Shown: one piece after another, positions 12,478-23,117 of the stretch
Position numbering within the stretch: position 1 is the first letter of the stretch
Layout: each line of letters starts with the position of its first letter
NCBI GenBank assembly: GCA_027186245.1
Contig: CP114484.1
Location: 2,678,501 to 2,742,500, forward strand
Reading direction: 5' to 3'
Source: Coriaria nepalensis
Taxonomy: Eukaryota; Streptophyta; Magnoliopsida; Cucurbitales; Coriariaceae
Length of the DNA stretch: 64,000 nucleotides
The notes under the pieces: model-generated
Told to the model about the DNA's origin: nothing
Databases searched by the model: none
What the model saw: only the letters and a program-made list of their open reading frames with translations
Program-made: the position numbers and the translations under genes

Positions 12478-12979
12478 GTTTAGCTTCTTCTTCTTTCTTT
12501 TCTTATCCTTCCTTTTCTGTTTCTGGGATTGAAAGCTGAGGCGGGTTTGTGGTAGAAAGAGAGAATTTCTATGGAGTTTTTAAGGGGAATTCATAAGAGA
12601 CCGGAGAGTTCTGGAGTGTTTGATCACATTCTCGACTTGGCGGGGAAAGGGAGGGGGTTTTAACACTATAACGAAACGAGGGCTGAGGTTTGTGAATTTA
12701 CGAGATTGATGATACGGAGGAAATATTTCATGCAATTTAGTTTGATAGAAATCGTGCTAGACATCTGAAATACGAGGTTTAAAATAAACTGATGATATAT
12801 TTAACTTTTGGATAGTTAGGAAGTGTTTGTGAGGGTATCATAAGGAATTTGAAAATGGAGGGAGATTAAGTTGACGGTTGTAATCTGGAAATAAAGTTGA
12901 GTCGGTGAAGAGTAAGGAGGTGGCGGGTTTTCAATTGTGAGTTTGATTATTTGATTCCACGTGGTCTTTTGCTGGCTAA

Positions 12980-13215
12980 ACCGTATTTATATATATATAT
13001 ATATATATATATGTTTCTATACGTATTTACAAAAAGTGGAACGACCTTCATTGACCTCAAATCAACGGTAACATAGTTTGACTTTAACTGTAAGCATGTT
13101 AAGTTAAGCTTATTTTTTGTAAGAAAGGGCGGGCAGTGGTTGGAGGGAATGTGGTATTTTGGTGTAAATGTAAGAAAAAGGGTGGTTGAGTAGAGTAGAG
13201 TAGAGTAGAGGAAGC
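12980..13215. repeat. Simple repeats in the CESA7 promoter
   Basis: A (TA)n tract lies at about 12988-13012 and an (AGTAG)n pentanucleotide tract at about 13190-13212. Both are in the roughly 900-bp divergent spacer between the Hsp70 and CESA7 start codons. Confidence 0.75.
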
Positions 13216-13250
13216 TTAGCTTCAAGGCAAAAGGGACTTCTAACCCTGCA

Positions 13251-13257
13251 ACCAAAC
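13251..13257 (+). promoter_or_regulatory. Secondary-wall MYB element (SMRE) before CESA7
   Basis: ACCAAAC fits the SMRE consensus ACC(A/T)A(A/C)(T/C) bound by the MYB46/MYB83 master switches of secondary wall formation. It lies about 120 bases upstream of the CESA7 ATG, where proximal elements are expected. A 7-bp match can occur by chance; position and target gene make it plausible. Confidence 0.4.
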
Positions 13258-13376
13258 CAACAAACACACACACCCTGTTAGCTAATGAAGAGAAAGACAC
13301 TCCACCTCCATCTATCTTTCCCTTTTCATAAAAACATCACTTCATCACAACCATTTCCCTCACAACTTACACCAAC

Positions 13377-16300
13377 ATGGAAGCCAGTGCCGGACTAGTA
13401 GCCGGGTCTCACAACCGGAACGAGCTGGTTGTCATTCGAGGCCACGAAGAGGTATTAACAAAAAAAAAAGAAAAGGGAATTAAGATAATACCGGAGTAGT
13501 TGACATTGTGATGTAAGACACTAATATTACTCATGTTTGGGTGCAGCATAAGCCATTGAGGAACTTGGATGGTCAAGTCTGTGAGATTTGTGGAGATGAA
13601 GTCGGACTTACTGTAGATGGAGACTTGTTCATTGCTTGTAATGAGTGCGGTTTTCCGGTTTGCCGGCCTTGTTATGAGTATGAAAGGCGAGAAGGAAGCC
13701 AATTGTGTCCCCAATGCAGAACTCGCTATAAACGTCTCAAAGGTAAGCAACTGAATAGGAGGGCTAAGTTTCTAACAATGGCAAAAAAGTATTGAGCATA
13801 CTAAATGTTTTTCTCTTTTTCTTTCGTTCGGTTTGAAATTGATGTTAAGGGAGTCCGAGGGTGGAGGGGGATGACGATGAAGAGGATGTGGACGATATTG
13901 AGCATGAATTTAATATTGAAGATGATAGAAAAAAGCCACATGAACATATTGCAGAAGCAATGCTTCATGGGAAGATGAGTTATGGTAGAGGCCTAGAGGA
14001 AGAAGATGCCCAGTTCCCTCATGTTATTTCTGGCGGCCAATCAAGACCGGTCAGAAGACAGACTCTTCTTATTTAATTTACATATATGTATAAAGATCTT
14101 TTACTTTAACCTTTGAATCTAAAACCAGCCTCATTTCTATGCAGGTGAGTGGGGACTTATCAGCGCATGGTTATGGGGATCATGCTTTATCTTCTTCACT
14201 GCAGAAAAGAGTGCATCCTTATCCGACTTCTGAACATGGTAAGCTTTTTAATATTGTTTGTTATCTCTATATTTCATTTTTCGTTTCATCGTGATACGTA
14301 GTATGATATGCACATTTTTCAGGGAGTGCAAGATGGGATGAAAGGAAAGAGGAAGGCTGGAAAGAGAGAATGGATGATTGGAAACTGCAGCAGGGAAATC
14401 TCGGACATGAATTACCTGATCATGACCCTAATGATCCGGACATGGCCATGTATCAACAAATCCAAAATCTTCCACTTCAAATATGCGTTATAATCTTAAA
14501 TCCATGGTTCTTATGTAAAAATTTAATGCAGGATTGATGAAGCAAGGCAGCCATTGTCAAGGAAAGTACCTATAGCATCAAGCAAAGTCAATCCTTATAG
14601 GATGGTGATTGTGGCTCGGCTTCTTATTCTAGCCTTCTTCCTTCGTTATAGACTTCTAAATCCTGTTCATGACGCCTTTGGGCTCTGGTTAACCTCTGTC
14701 ATATGCGAAATCTGGTTTGCATTCTCATGGATCCTTGATCAGTTCCCGAAATGGTTCCCTATTGATCGAGAAACCTACTTGGACCGCCTCTCTCTAAGGT
14801 ACGTACATCTATTTTAAAAAAAAAGCAAAAAACAAATTAATAAACTTTTTTTAACCTTTTGAATTATAACTATTGTTGTGTAGGTATGAAAAAGAGGGCG
14901 AACCTAATATGCTTTCTCCAGTGGATGTATTTGTAAGTACTGTGGACCCACTGAAGGAACCTCCGCTTGTTACTGCAAACACGGTCCTTTCGATCTTAGC
15001 TGTGGACTACCCAGTTGACAAGGTTTCATGCTACATTTCTGATGATGGAGCTTCCATGCTCACTTTTGAAGCTCTGTCTGAAACTGCAGAGTTTGCTCGT
15101 AAATGGGTACCTTTCTGTAAGAAATTTTCCATAGAGCCTAGAGCACCTGAAATGTATTTTACAGAGAAGATTGATTACCTCAAGGATAAAGTCCAGCCTA
15201 CATTTGTCAAGGAACGTCGAGCAATGAAGGTTTGAATTCCATTATTCTATCCTGTCAACACAAAGCATATATGTAGACTTAAAGCATGGCTTTATTTCTT
15301 CATTTATGTATTCTTGGTATTTTTGACAGAGAGAATATGAAGAATTCAAAGTTAGGATAAATTTGCTTGTTGCAAAAGCTTTGAAAGTTCCTCCGGAAGG
15401 TTGGATCATGCAAGACGGGACACCATGGCCAGGAAACAACACAAAGGACCATCCTGGTATGATACAAGTCTTTCTGGGTCATAGTGGAGGCCTTGATACA
15501 GATGGAAATGAACTCCCTCGCCTCGTTTATGTTTCTCGTGAGAAAAGGCCCGGTTTCCAACATCACAAAAAAGCTGGTGCCATGAATGCACTGGTAAAAT
15601 CTAACCACAGCAGAGTTTAGTCAAACTCCAATTTAGAACTCTGACTTGTAGGAAACCTAATACGATAGGGAACTTGTGCATTTTCAGGTTCGTGTTTCGG
15701 CGGTGCTTACAAATGCTCCTTTTATGCTGAACTTGGATTGTGATCACTATATAAACAACAGCAAAGCAGTTCGTGAAGCAATGTGTTTTTTGATGGACCC
15801 ACAAATCGGGAAGAAAGTATGCTATGTTCAATTCCCACAAAGATTTGACGGCATTGATAGGCACGATCGTTATGCCAACAGAAACACAGTCTTCTTTGAT
15901 GTAAGAATCTCTGCAAGAGATTGGAATCCCTTTATGCTTGTTTCTCTTGCTAACTGAAATTTTATAACGAGAAATTTGTAAATCATTTTCATTTTTGTTT
16001 ATGTAGATCAACATGAAAGGTTTAGACGGGATTCAAGGGCCTGTCTATGTCGGGACAGGTTGTGTTTTCAGGAGACAAGCTTTATATGGTCAGGAACCCC
16101 CTAAGAGGCCAAAGCGCCCGAAAATGGTAAGCTGTGACTGCTGCCCATGTTTCGGAAGGCGGAAAAAGCTTCAGAAGTATTCTAAGCATGGCACAGAAGG
16201 AGCTGCTTTGGGTCTTCAAGGTTTTTTTTTTTTTTTTCACCTTCAATCTGTATCAACATTTTTCTAAGAACCTAATTTTCCTCTTAACTGATATGTTATT

Positions 16301-17617
16301 CGTGTCGACATGAGAGTAGGAATGGAAGGTGACAAAGAGGTTTTGATGTCTGAAATGAATTTTGAAAAGAAATTTGGACAGTCTTCGATTTTCGTTACCT
16401 CAACTTTGATGGAACATGGTGGGGTCCCTCCTTCCTCTAGTCCAGCTGCCCTGCTTAAAGAAGCCATTCATGTAATCAGTTGCGGTTATGAAGACAAAAC
16501 CGAATGGGGTGTAGAGGTAAAGTGTTAGTTAAACAACTACTTTTTCCTCTACCTCTCAAGTTTTTATATTCCCCATGTGGTTTTTGCAGCTTGGTTGGAT
16601 ATATGGTTCAATCACTGAAGATATTCTAACGGGTTTTAAGATGCATTGCCGTGGTTGGAGGTCAATATACTGCATGCCAAAGAGACCTGCATTTAAGGGT
16701 ACGGCTCCAATCAACTTGTCAGATAGGCTCAACCAAGTGCTTAGGTGGGCCCTTGGGTCGATTGAGATCTTTTTCAGTAACCACTCTCCTCTTTGGTATG
16801 GCTACAAGGGAGGGAACCTGAAATGGCTTGAGCGATTTGCATATGCTAACACAACTATCTACCCCTTCACTTCACTCCCTCTCCTTGCCTACTGTACCCT
16901 CCCTGCCATTTGCCTTCTCACAGATAAATTCATTATGCCACCGGTAAATTAATATTTACTTTCTCCGTAAAATAACTAATAAGAGATTACAGTATAAAGA
17001 AATTATGAAACTAACCTTATTTTTAAATATTCCAGATAAGCACTTTTGCAAGTCTCTTCTTCATCGCTCTGTTTCTTTCAATCTTTGCAACTGGAATTCT
17101 CGAGCTTAGATGGAGTGGAGTGAGCATTGAAGAATGGTGGAGAAACGAGCAATTCTGGGTGATAGGTGGTGTTTCGGCTCATCTGTTTGCTGTTGTACAA
17201 GGACTTTTGAAGGTTTTGGCTGGAATTGATACTAATTTCACTGTTACATCAAAAGCAACAGATGATGAGGATTTTGGAGAATTATATGCCTTTAAGTGGA
17301 CAACTTTGTTGATTCCTCCGACTACAATATTAATCATCAATCTTGTTGGAGTTGTTGCCGGGATTTCGGATGCTATAAACAACGGCTATCAGTCATGGGG
17401 CCCACTATTTGGGAAGCTCTTCTTTTCATTCTGGGTGATTGTTCATCTCTACCCATTCCTTAAGGGTTTAATGGGAAGGCAAAACCGGACACCCACTATA
17501 GTTGTGATATGGTCCGTTCTCTTGGCTTCAATCTTCTCCTTGCTCTGGGTCCGGATTGACCCATTTGTGATGAAAACCAAGGGGCCAGATGTTAAGCAAT
17601 GCGGACTCAATTGCTGA
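13377..17617 (+). CDS. CESA7: Cellulose synthase catalytic subunit, secondary-wall CESA7 type
   Basis: Thirteen coding exons (13377..13451, 13547..13742, 13850..14049, 14145..14238, 14323..14449, 14532..14798, 14884..15229, 15330..15593, 15688..15900, 16007..16220, 16320..16516, 16590..16943, 17036..17617), all GT-AG and in phase, give 1042 residues without a break. The N-terminal RING-type zinc finger starts CEIC at residues 37-40. Two membrane helices follow near 240-300, then the GT2 catalytic loop with DDG (373-375), DCD (540-542), TED (740-742) and QVLRW (780-784), then the C-terminal membrane helices and the ending CGLNC. The plant-conserved and class-specific regions are present. The opening [20 protein letters not shown] and the [14 protein letters not shown] stretch match CESA7/IRX3, which works with CESA4 and CESA8 in plasma-membrane rosettes making xylem secondary-wall cellulose from UDP-glucose. 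Confidence 0.95.
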
Positions 17618-17862
17618 TGAAGCTGGTCTTTTTTGTTTCCTGCTTTCTTTCTCTTTGATCTGTGCATCTGGAGAAGATTCTTATACATTTTACAGAACAC
17701 ACATGTAATATCTGAACACCGAATTGGATTTTTTATGGGAATGAATAAAAAGCCAGAGTGGAGATTTTTGTGCAGCATGAGTGCGGTGTAACTAGTGTTG
17801 TAAGAAAATTAAGTGAACTGTTCCTCTTTTTATCAGATTATGCATCTGAGCCTGGAAAATAT

Positions 17863-18731
17863 TGTCAAAGGTAAGTCTAAATGTTGTAAGAATGGCCGAA
17901 TAAAATTTGATCTTGTAATTTCTTTCTATTTTATAATCTGTACAAGAGAATTATATACATTCAAAAATGCCGAGCAGTAGTTTTGAATGGAAAGACTACC
18001 ATGTTGAAACATGGCGATCGCATGTTCTAACTAAAAGCGACGAGCATCATTAACTTGATAATAAACCATCTTTAAATAATTCCACATGGATTGAGTAGAG
18101 TGATGAGCCCGCAAGTTGGTGACAATATGTGGCTCCACCGGACCAAGAAGCCAAGACATGATTCAAGCATCAAGCACAGCCCAAGACAGAGAAGACACAA
18201 CATCCTGGGATTTGGAAGTATTGGATGTTGGTGCAACATCTGTGCCGTCAATATGGCCCCAAAGATCTTTTCCCTTTGGAAAAAAAATTCAAATTGAAAA
18301 ACCCATGCAGATTAATTTTTGCCTGTAAACTAGACACACACTAGTGCAGAATCCATTGGAAAGAAATGGAACTCGAGACAAGGCAAAAATTATCCAAAAA
18401 AATAAAGGAACCAAGAAAAAAAAAGACCTAAAATAAGAGGCTGCCGAAGAACACCACTCTAAGAGAAAATGCTTAGAAAAATGCTCAGAAGATGCCGACA
18501 CAAAACCGAAAAAAATTAAGTCACGCTGGCAACAACAAAACCAAGAGAAGAAAAAAATATTCAACCTTGCTCTGATACTATATCAAAGGTAAGTCTAAAT
18601 GCTATATGAATGATCGAATTAAATCTAACCTTGTAATTTTTCTCTATTATATAATTTATATAAGGGAATTCTATATATGAAAATAAGCTATATATCAATT
18701 AATATTAACCCTCTACAATTACAATCTGTCA
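17863..18731 (-). mobile_element. Decayed non-autonomous Copia-like LTR remnant
   Basis: Two diverged direct repeats start at 17863 and 18581 and share TCAAAGGTAAGTCTAAATG, then CTTGTAATTT and GAATT-TATA over roughly 100 bases. Just before the right copy, 18569-18580 reads GCTCTGATACTA, the complement of TAGTATCAGAGC, close to the tRNA-iMet primer binding site TGGTATCAGAGC. That puts the element on the minus strand. AATAT flanks both proposed ends (17858-17862 and 18732-18736). The interior has no coding capacity. The left repeat is recognisable only for its first 100 bases and no polypurine tract is seen, so the limits are tentative. Confidence 0.45.
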
Positions 18732-19140
18732 AATATTAAGCTAATTATTCAAATTAGTAAATCAAGGAAATAAATGAAAATAAATATGTACAGCTTTACC
18801 CATCGACAAATATGACCAGCAAAGTTTTTCCAACCCATACATGAATGGATATATTTTCTGTCCTAAATAAGTCCAGGAGTGCAGGAAAGAATCTCATCCA
18901 AGACTTTTACTCCCAAAATTTTGTGAGAACTACAATATATTTCAACAGAGTAATGGAACCATGGACATCAATCAATCTCATTGACATCCCAAAACAAATT
19001 ACAAAAATATAAGAAAAGTCTCATCTGACTAGGGAAGATAAGGGTTTCTTTGGGTAATATTGTCCCTTTATTTGGTCTTGTATCGGGCATTGAAACCAAA
19101 AAATGGAACTCAGGCTTTAAGAAGTGGGAAGAGGCTTTTC

Positions 19141-21516
19141 TCACCAGTAGTCCCCACATGAACACATACCGTTTTCGAAGCGATGGAATCTATTTGCATC
19201 TCTAACCACAATCACTCTCTCCATAACCTTAGATATAAATTTAGTTGCATTATGACAATCTAAACAAACCCGAAGATTCTTAATAATCCTAATCTCGGTT
19301 CCAGGTTCAGTTGCAATAAGCCCAAAAGCAATGGCCAACTTCTCACTATGAACATTCACCATCAACTCCTTTTCTTCCTCCTCCACATCATGCAGAGCAG
19401 TAACTGTCTCCGTCTTAAACCCAGCTTCTCTCATCTTTACCGTTAACTTCTCAAGCATCGCATAGATTTCAATTGCTCGAGGATGGGACCTATCGCCCGA
19501 TATAAACACACAGGGGATCTCAGAAACTTCAATTAGAGTGCATCCAGGTGTCTTTGCCAAATTTCTCCTCTTGACTACTTGTCGTAATGAGGCAGCTTCC
19601 GGAAAATTCCGGTCAACAGAGTATATATTAGACATCAGGACATAGTACCCCACGTTTTCTGGGTCTAGTTCAAAAAGCTTTTCGGAAGCCACACGAGCGA
19701 TATCTTTGTTTCTGTGGATCATGCAAGCACCAAGTAGTGCACCCCAAACAGCAGGACCTGGCTCAACAGGCATTCTTTGAATAAATTCCAAGGCGTTATT
19801 TATTTGTCCGGCTCTTCCTAGTATGTCAACCATGCAAGCATAATGCTCACTCAAGGGGTGAAAGCCGTATTCTTTTACCATCGAATGGAAAATTTCATAT
19901 CCTTCTCTGACGAGTCCTGAATGGCTACAAGCATTCAAGACAGAAAGAAACGTAACCCCAGTTGGAGAAATTCTGGATTGCATCATACTATTGAAGAGCT
20001 TTAGAGATTCACTCCCATGTCCATGAAGGCCATAACCAGTTATCATAGCATTCCAAGTAACCTCGTTCTTCTCTGGCATTAAGTCAAATAATTGTTGAGC
20101 TTCCATGATGCTTCCACACTTTGCATACATATCAATTAAAGCTGTTGAAACATATATGTTGTATTCAAGCTTATTGCTCTTGATCAGACCATGTACCCAT
20201 TTCCCGAGACTTAAAGCTCCAAGTTGAGCGCATGCTGATAGCACACTTGTAATGGTGATGGGATTTGGATTAACTTGAGGCATCATTTCTCGGAAAAGAG
20301 AAATCGCATTCTCTGTCAAGCCATTTTGTGTATAACCAGAGATCATAGCATTCCAAGATGCCAAACTTTTCTCTGGAGATTCATCGAAGAGCATCCTAGC
20401 AGATTGAATTTCACTTAATCTACAATAGATGGTGGTTAATGCAGTTGCAACAGAAGTTTGTAAAATCATACCGGATTTCATGCAAAAGCATTGGAGAGAG
20501 TGGGTAAGATGCAAATAACCAAAGGGAGAAAACACTGGAAGTAAACCTACAATTGTACTTGAATTAACCCTCTGTCCAGAATCAAGCAATTCCTTGAAAA
20601 GCTTAACAGATGACTCTGTTTCGTGATTACACGTATACCCAGAAATCATTGCATTATAAGAAACCAAGTCAGGCTGTCCAATCTGCCCGAACAATAACCT
20701 CGCCTTGCCAATCTCCATACATTTGGAATACAATGAGACCAAATCTGTGAGCAAATACATATGGGAATAAAACCCGAGTTTCAAAGCTAAACAATGAATA
20801 CTAACCCCTAATCTAAATTCTTGTAATTCCCCTACAGCTGGAAGAACAGCGGTTAAAGATGTAGAATCAAGTGACACCCCACTTTTAACCATTTCACCAA
20901 AAACCAGTAGAGACTCCTCATAAAAAGAGCTCTTAGAAAACCTAGATATCATTGAGTTCCAAAGAACTGTGTCTTTCTCAGGGATTCCATCGAACACATT
21001 GCGTGCATATCCAACCTTCAAAAACTTAAAGTAGAATTCCACAATAGTAGACCCAACAAACAAAGACGAGGCCAATCCATCAACAATACAATGCGCATGA
21101 ATCAAAAGGCCTAACCTCTCGTCCTCTAAGAGAGAAGCAGCAGAAATCGCAAACGCATAAGTGAACTTATCCGGCCAGAGAGATGTAGTAGTAGTGCTGT
21201 TTCTCAAATGGGTATATAGAGAAATCGAAGATAAAGGCAGATTGTTATCGGAGAAGCCTTTGACGAGAACGTTGGAGAGGAAGAGGTCGGGTCTGGAGGT
21301 AGTAGAAAAGATATGCCGCGCAGAGTGAATGGCTCCTAGGTCGGAGAGTCTCTGGGTGAGTTTTGTGAGAGCAGGGAGGTCGTTATGGAGGCCATGGATG
21401 ATGATCTGGGCGTGGGTTTGGAAGAGGTGAGAGAGAGTAGTCGTCTTCTTGATCAGCGCGAGAAAGAAATTCCTATCGCGTAGCGGCGTAGAGCTCGTTA
21501 TGTTCCTGCAAATCAT
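19141..21516 (-). CDS. PLS-class PPR protein with E and DYW domains, organelle RNA editing factor
   Basis: A single uninterrupted 791-residue frame, intronless as usual for the family. After an N-terminal organelle-targeting-like stretch (basic and Ser/Thr-rich to about residue 25), PPR repeats run from about 55 to 590 (DLFLSNVLVKGF, DTVLWNSMISRF, ASWNAMISGYTQNG, VTWNAMITGYGLHG). The E motifs follow, and then the DYW cytidine deaminase domain with the zinc/catalytic HSE at 723-725, CLDC at 751-754 and the terminal CSCGDYW. All deaminase signature residues are present, so the protein should be active in C-to-U editing. The N-terminal phrase LTKLTQRLSDLGAI and the repeat sequence closely match what I recall of Arabidopsis At4g30700 (DYW9/MEF29). 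The target site cannot be read from the sequence by eye. Confidence 0.92.
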   Translation of the reverse strand: MICRNITSSTPLRDRNFFLALIKKTTTLSHLFQTHAQIIIHGLHNDLPALTKLTQRLSDLGAIHSARHIFSTTSRPDLFLSNVLVKGFSDNNLPLSSISLYTHLRNSTTTTSLWPDKFTYAFAISAASLLEDERLGLLIHAHCIVDGLASSLFVGSTIVEFYFKFLKVGYARNVFDGIPEKDTVLWNSMISRFSKSSFYEESLLVFGEMVKSGVSLDSTSLTAVLPAVGELQEFRLGVSIHCLALKLGFYSHMYLLTDLVSLYSKCMEIGKARLLFGQIGQPDLVSYNAMISGYTCNHETESSVKLFKELLDSGQRVNSSTIVGLLPVFSPFGYLHLTHSLQCFCMKSGMILQTSVATALTTIYCRLSEIQSARMLFDESPEKSLASWNAMISGYTQNGLTENAISLFREMMPQVNPNPITITSVLSACAQLGALSLGKWVHGLIKSNKLEYNIYVSTALIDMYAKCGSIMEAQQLFDLMPEKNEVTWNAMITGYGLHGHGSESLKLFNSMMQSRISPTGVTFLSVLNACSHSGLVREGYEIFHSMVKEYGFHPLSEHYACMVDILGRAGQINNALEFIQRMPVEPGPAVWGALLGACMIHRNKDIARVASEKLFELDPENVGYYVLMSNIYSVDRNFPEAASLRQVVKRRNLAKTPGCTLIEVSEIPCVFISGDRSHPRAIEIYAMLEKLTVKMREAGFKTETVTALHDVEEEEKELMVNVHSEKLAIAFGLIATEPGTEIRIIKNLRVCLDCHNATKFISKVMERVIVVRDANRFHRFENGMCSCGDYW

Positions 21517-21539
21517 CTGCTTACGCTAATTGAAGAAAA

Positions 21540-22690
21540 AAAGGCGGGAACGTTTTCCTTTTAAATAACTTTTTGAATATCTCTCTCTCTTTTAATTTAT
21601 TATAATTACAGAGTAAAAGTTAGATAAATTAATAATATAATGAATTTATTAATTCAATTATCGGCAAATTAATAATTAATAATTTATTAATTATATTTAA
21701 AAATTAATTAAATATGTAAATTTATTTCACTATATATTATCGAATTTTATCGTAATTATTTAAATAATTATGAAGTACAGAAATTAAGTTTAGAAAAAGG
21801 ATAAATATTTTAGAAGAATAAATATTATAATTTTAATTTAGATAATAGATATTTATGAAAATTTAATTATAAATTATTTTCGATGTTATAAGATTTGGAT
21901 ACATATAATATATATTTAAATAATTTGAATAAATTATTAGATGATATAAATATTTGAAAATTATAAAATATAATTTAAAAAATTAAATTATTATAATAAA
22001 ATATATATTGAGATTCTCTTAAATTATTCTAAATAAAATAACTCAATTTTAATATATTAACCGATAATTATATAATTAAAAACATCATAAAAAATAATTA
22101 ATATATTAAGTTAAAGATGATAATTTTATTAAAGACATGTTTTACAAAAAGAAACTTTCAAATTGATGAATTTAAATAATTTTTTATTATAATATAAAAA
22201 ATTGATATTAAGAAAAAATATAGATGAATTTTAAGAATAAATAATAAATAATTTAAATAATATTTTATTACAATATAAAACATATAAAACATATATAAAT
22301 TTATTATAATATATTATCTTATAACTTTAATGAATTATAAATTTAATACATTATATCAAAATTAAAATTAAAATAAGTAAAAATTATTATTTAAATAAAA
22401 TTATTATTTTATCGAGAACTAATTTATTTAATTTATTATTTCATTATTTTTAGTTTCAATTTAAAATATTAAAAAATTAAGATTAAATGAGTTTTTGTTT
22501 AGATTTTCTTTTTTTTTTCAGAATGCGGTTTCAAAATTCAGTTTTAAAACAAAGGTGTTTACGTAAAAAGGGTAAAAGTATATATTATCAAAATTTGAAG
22601 ACTTTATCTTATATTATTTAAAAGTTAGGGAGATTATAGATAGGGTGTAACTGTGTAGGGGGTCAAAATGATAATTGTAAGACTCTAGAG
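21540..22690. other. AT-rich intergenic spacer
   Basis: Very AT-rich DNA between the divergent PPR and eIF(iso)4G genes with no gene-like content. From about 22,690 the composition changes to a CT/GC-richer promoter and leader (including CTCTCT runs at 22,890-22,980) of the eIF(iso)4G gene. Confidence 0.6.
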
Positions 22691-23117
22691 GAGGGACTGT
22701 CTTGCTGGACATCACAACAATCGCACCGGCACGCCGCCAACTGAACGGTAATAAAAAGAGGGCAAGAAAACGAAATTACCAACCTAACCCGCATTACGCA
22801 ATCTGAAAATAACCCAAAAAAAGGAAAAAAAAAAAAAAAAAAAAGTAGTGACTCAGCGGAGGGTTTTATTTAGCTCCTTCACCGATCTCATCCCCTCTCT
22901 CTCTCACTCGCTCTCTCGCTCGCGGAAGAGAGAGAAACGAAATATAAGACTAAGCTTATATCTCCGCCCCTTTCTCTCTCTAGAACCAGCTTCTTTCTTA
23001 TCTGATTCAGCGATCGCCGCCGCTGAATCGATATCTATCTGAGACTGTTTCTTTCCTTCCTTCCTATATTTTCGTAACCTGACGGCGGATATTTCTCTTC
23101 GGGTTCAAGATATAGGT

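Noticed and set aside
12541..12680. Heat shock elements upstream of Hsp70
   Set aside because: Only scattered GAA/TTC pieces are visible, not three correctly spaced units.
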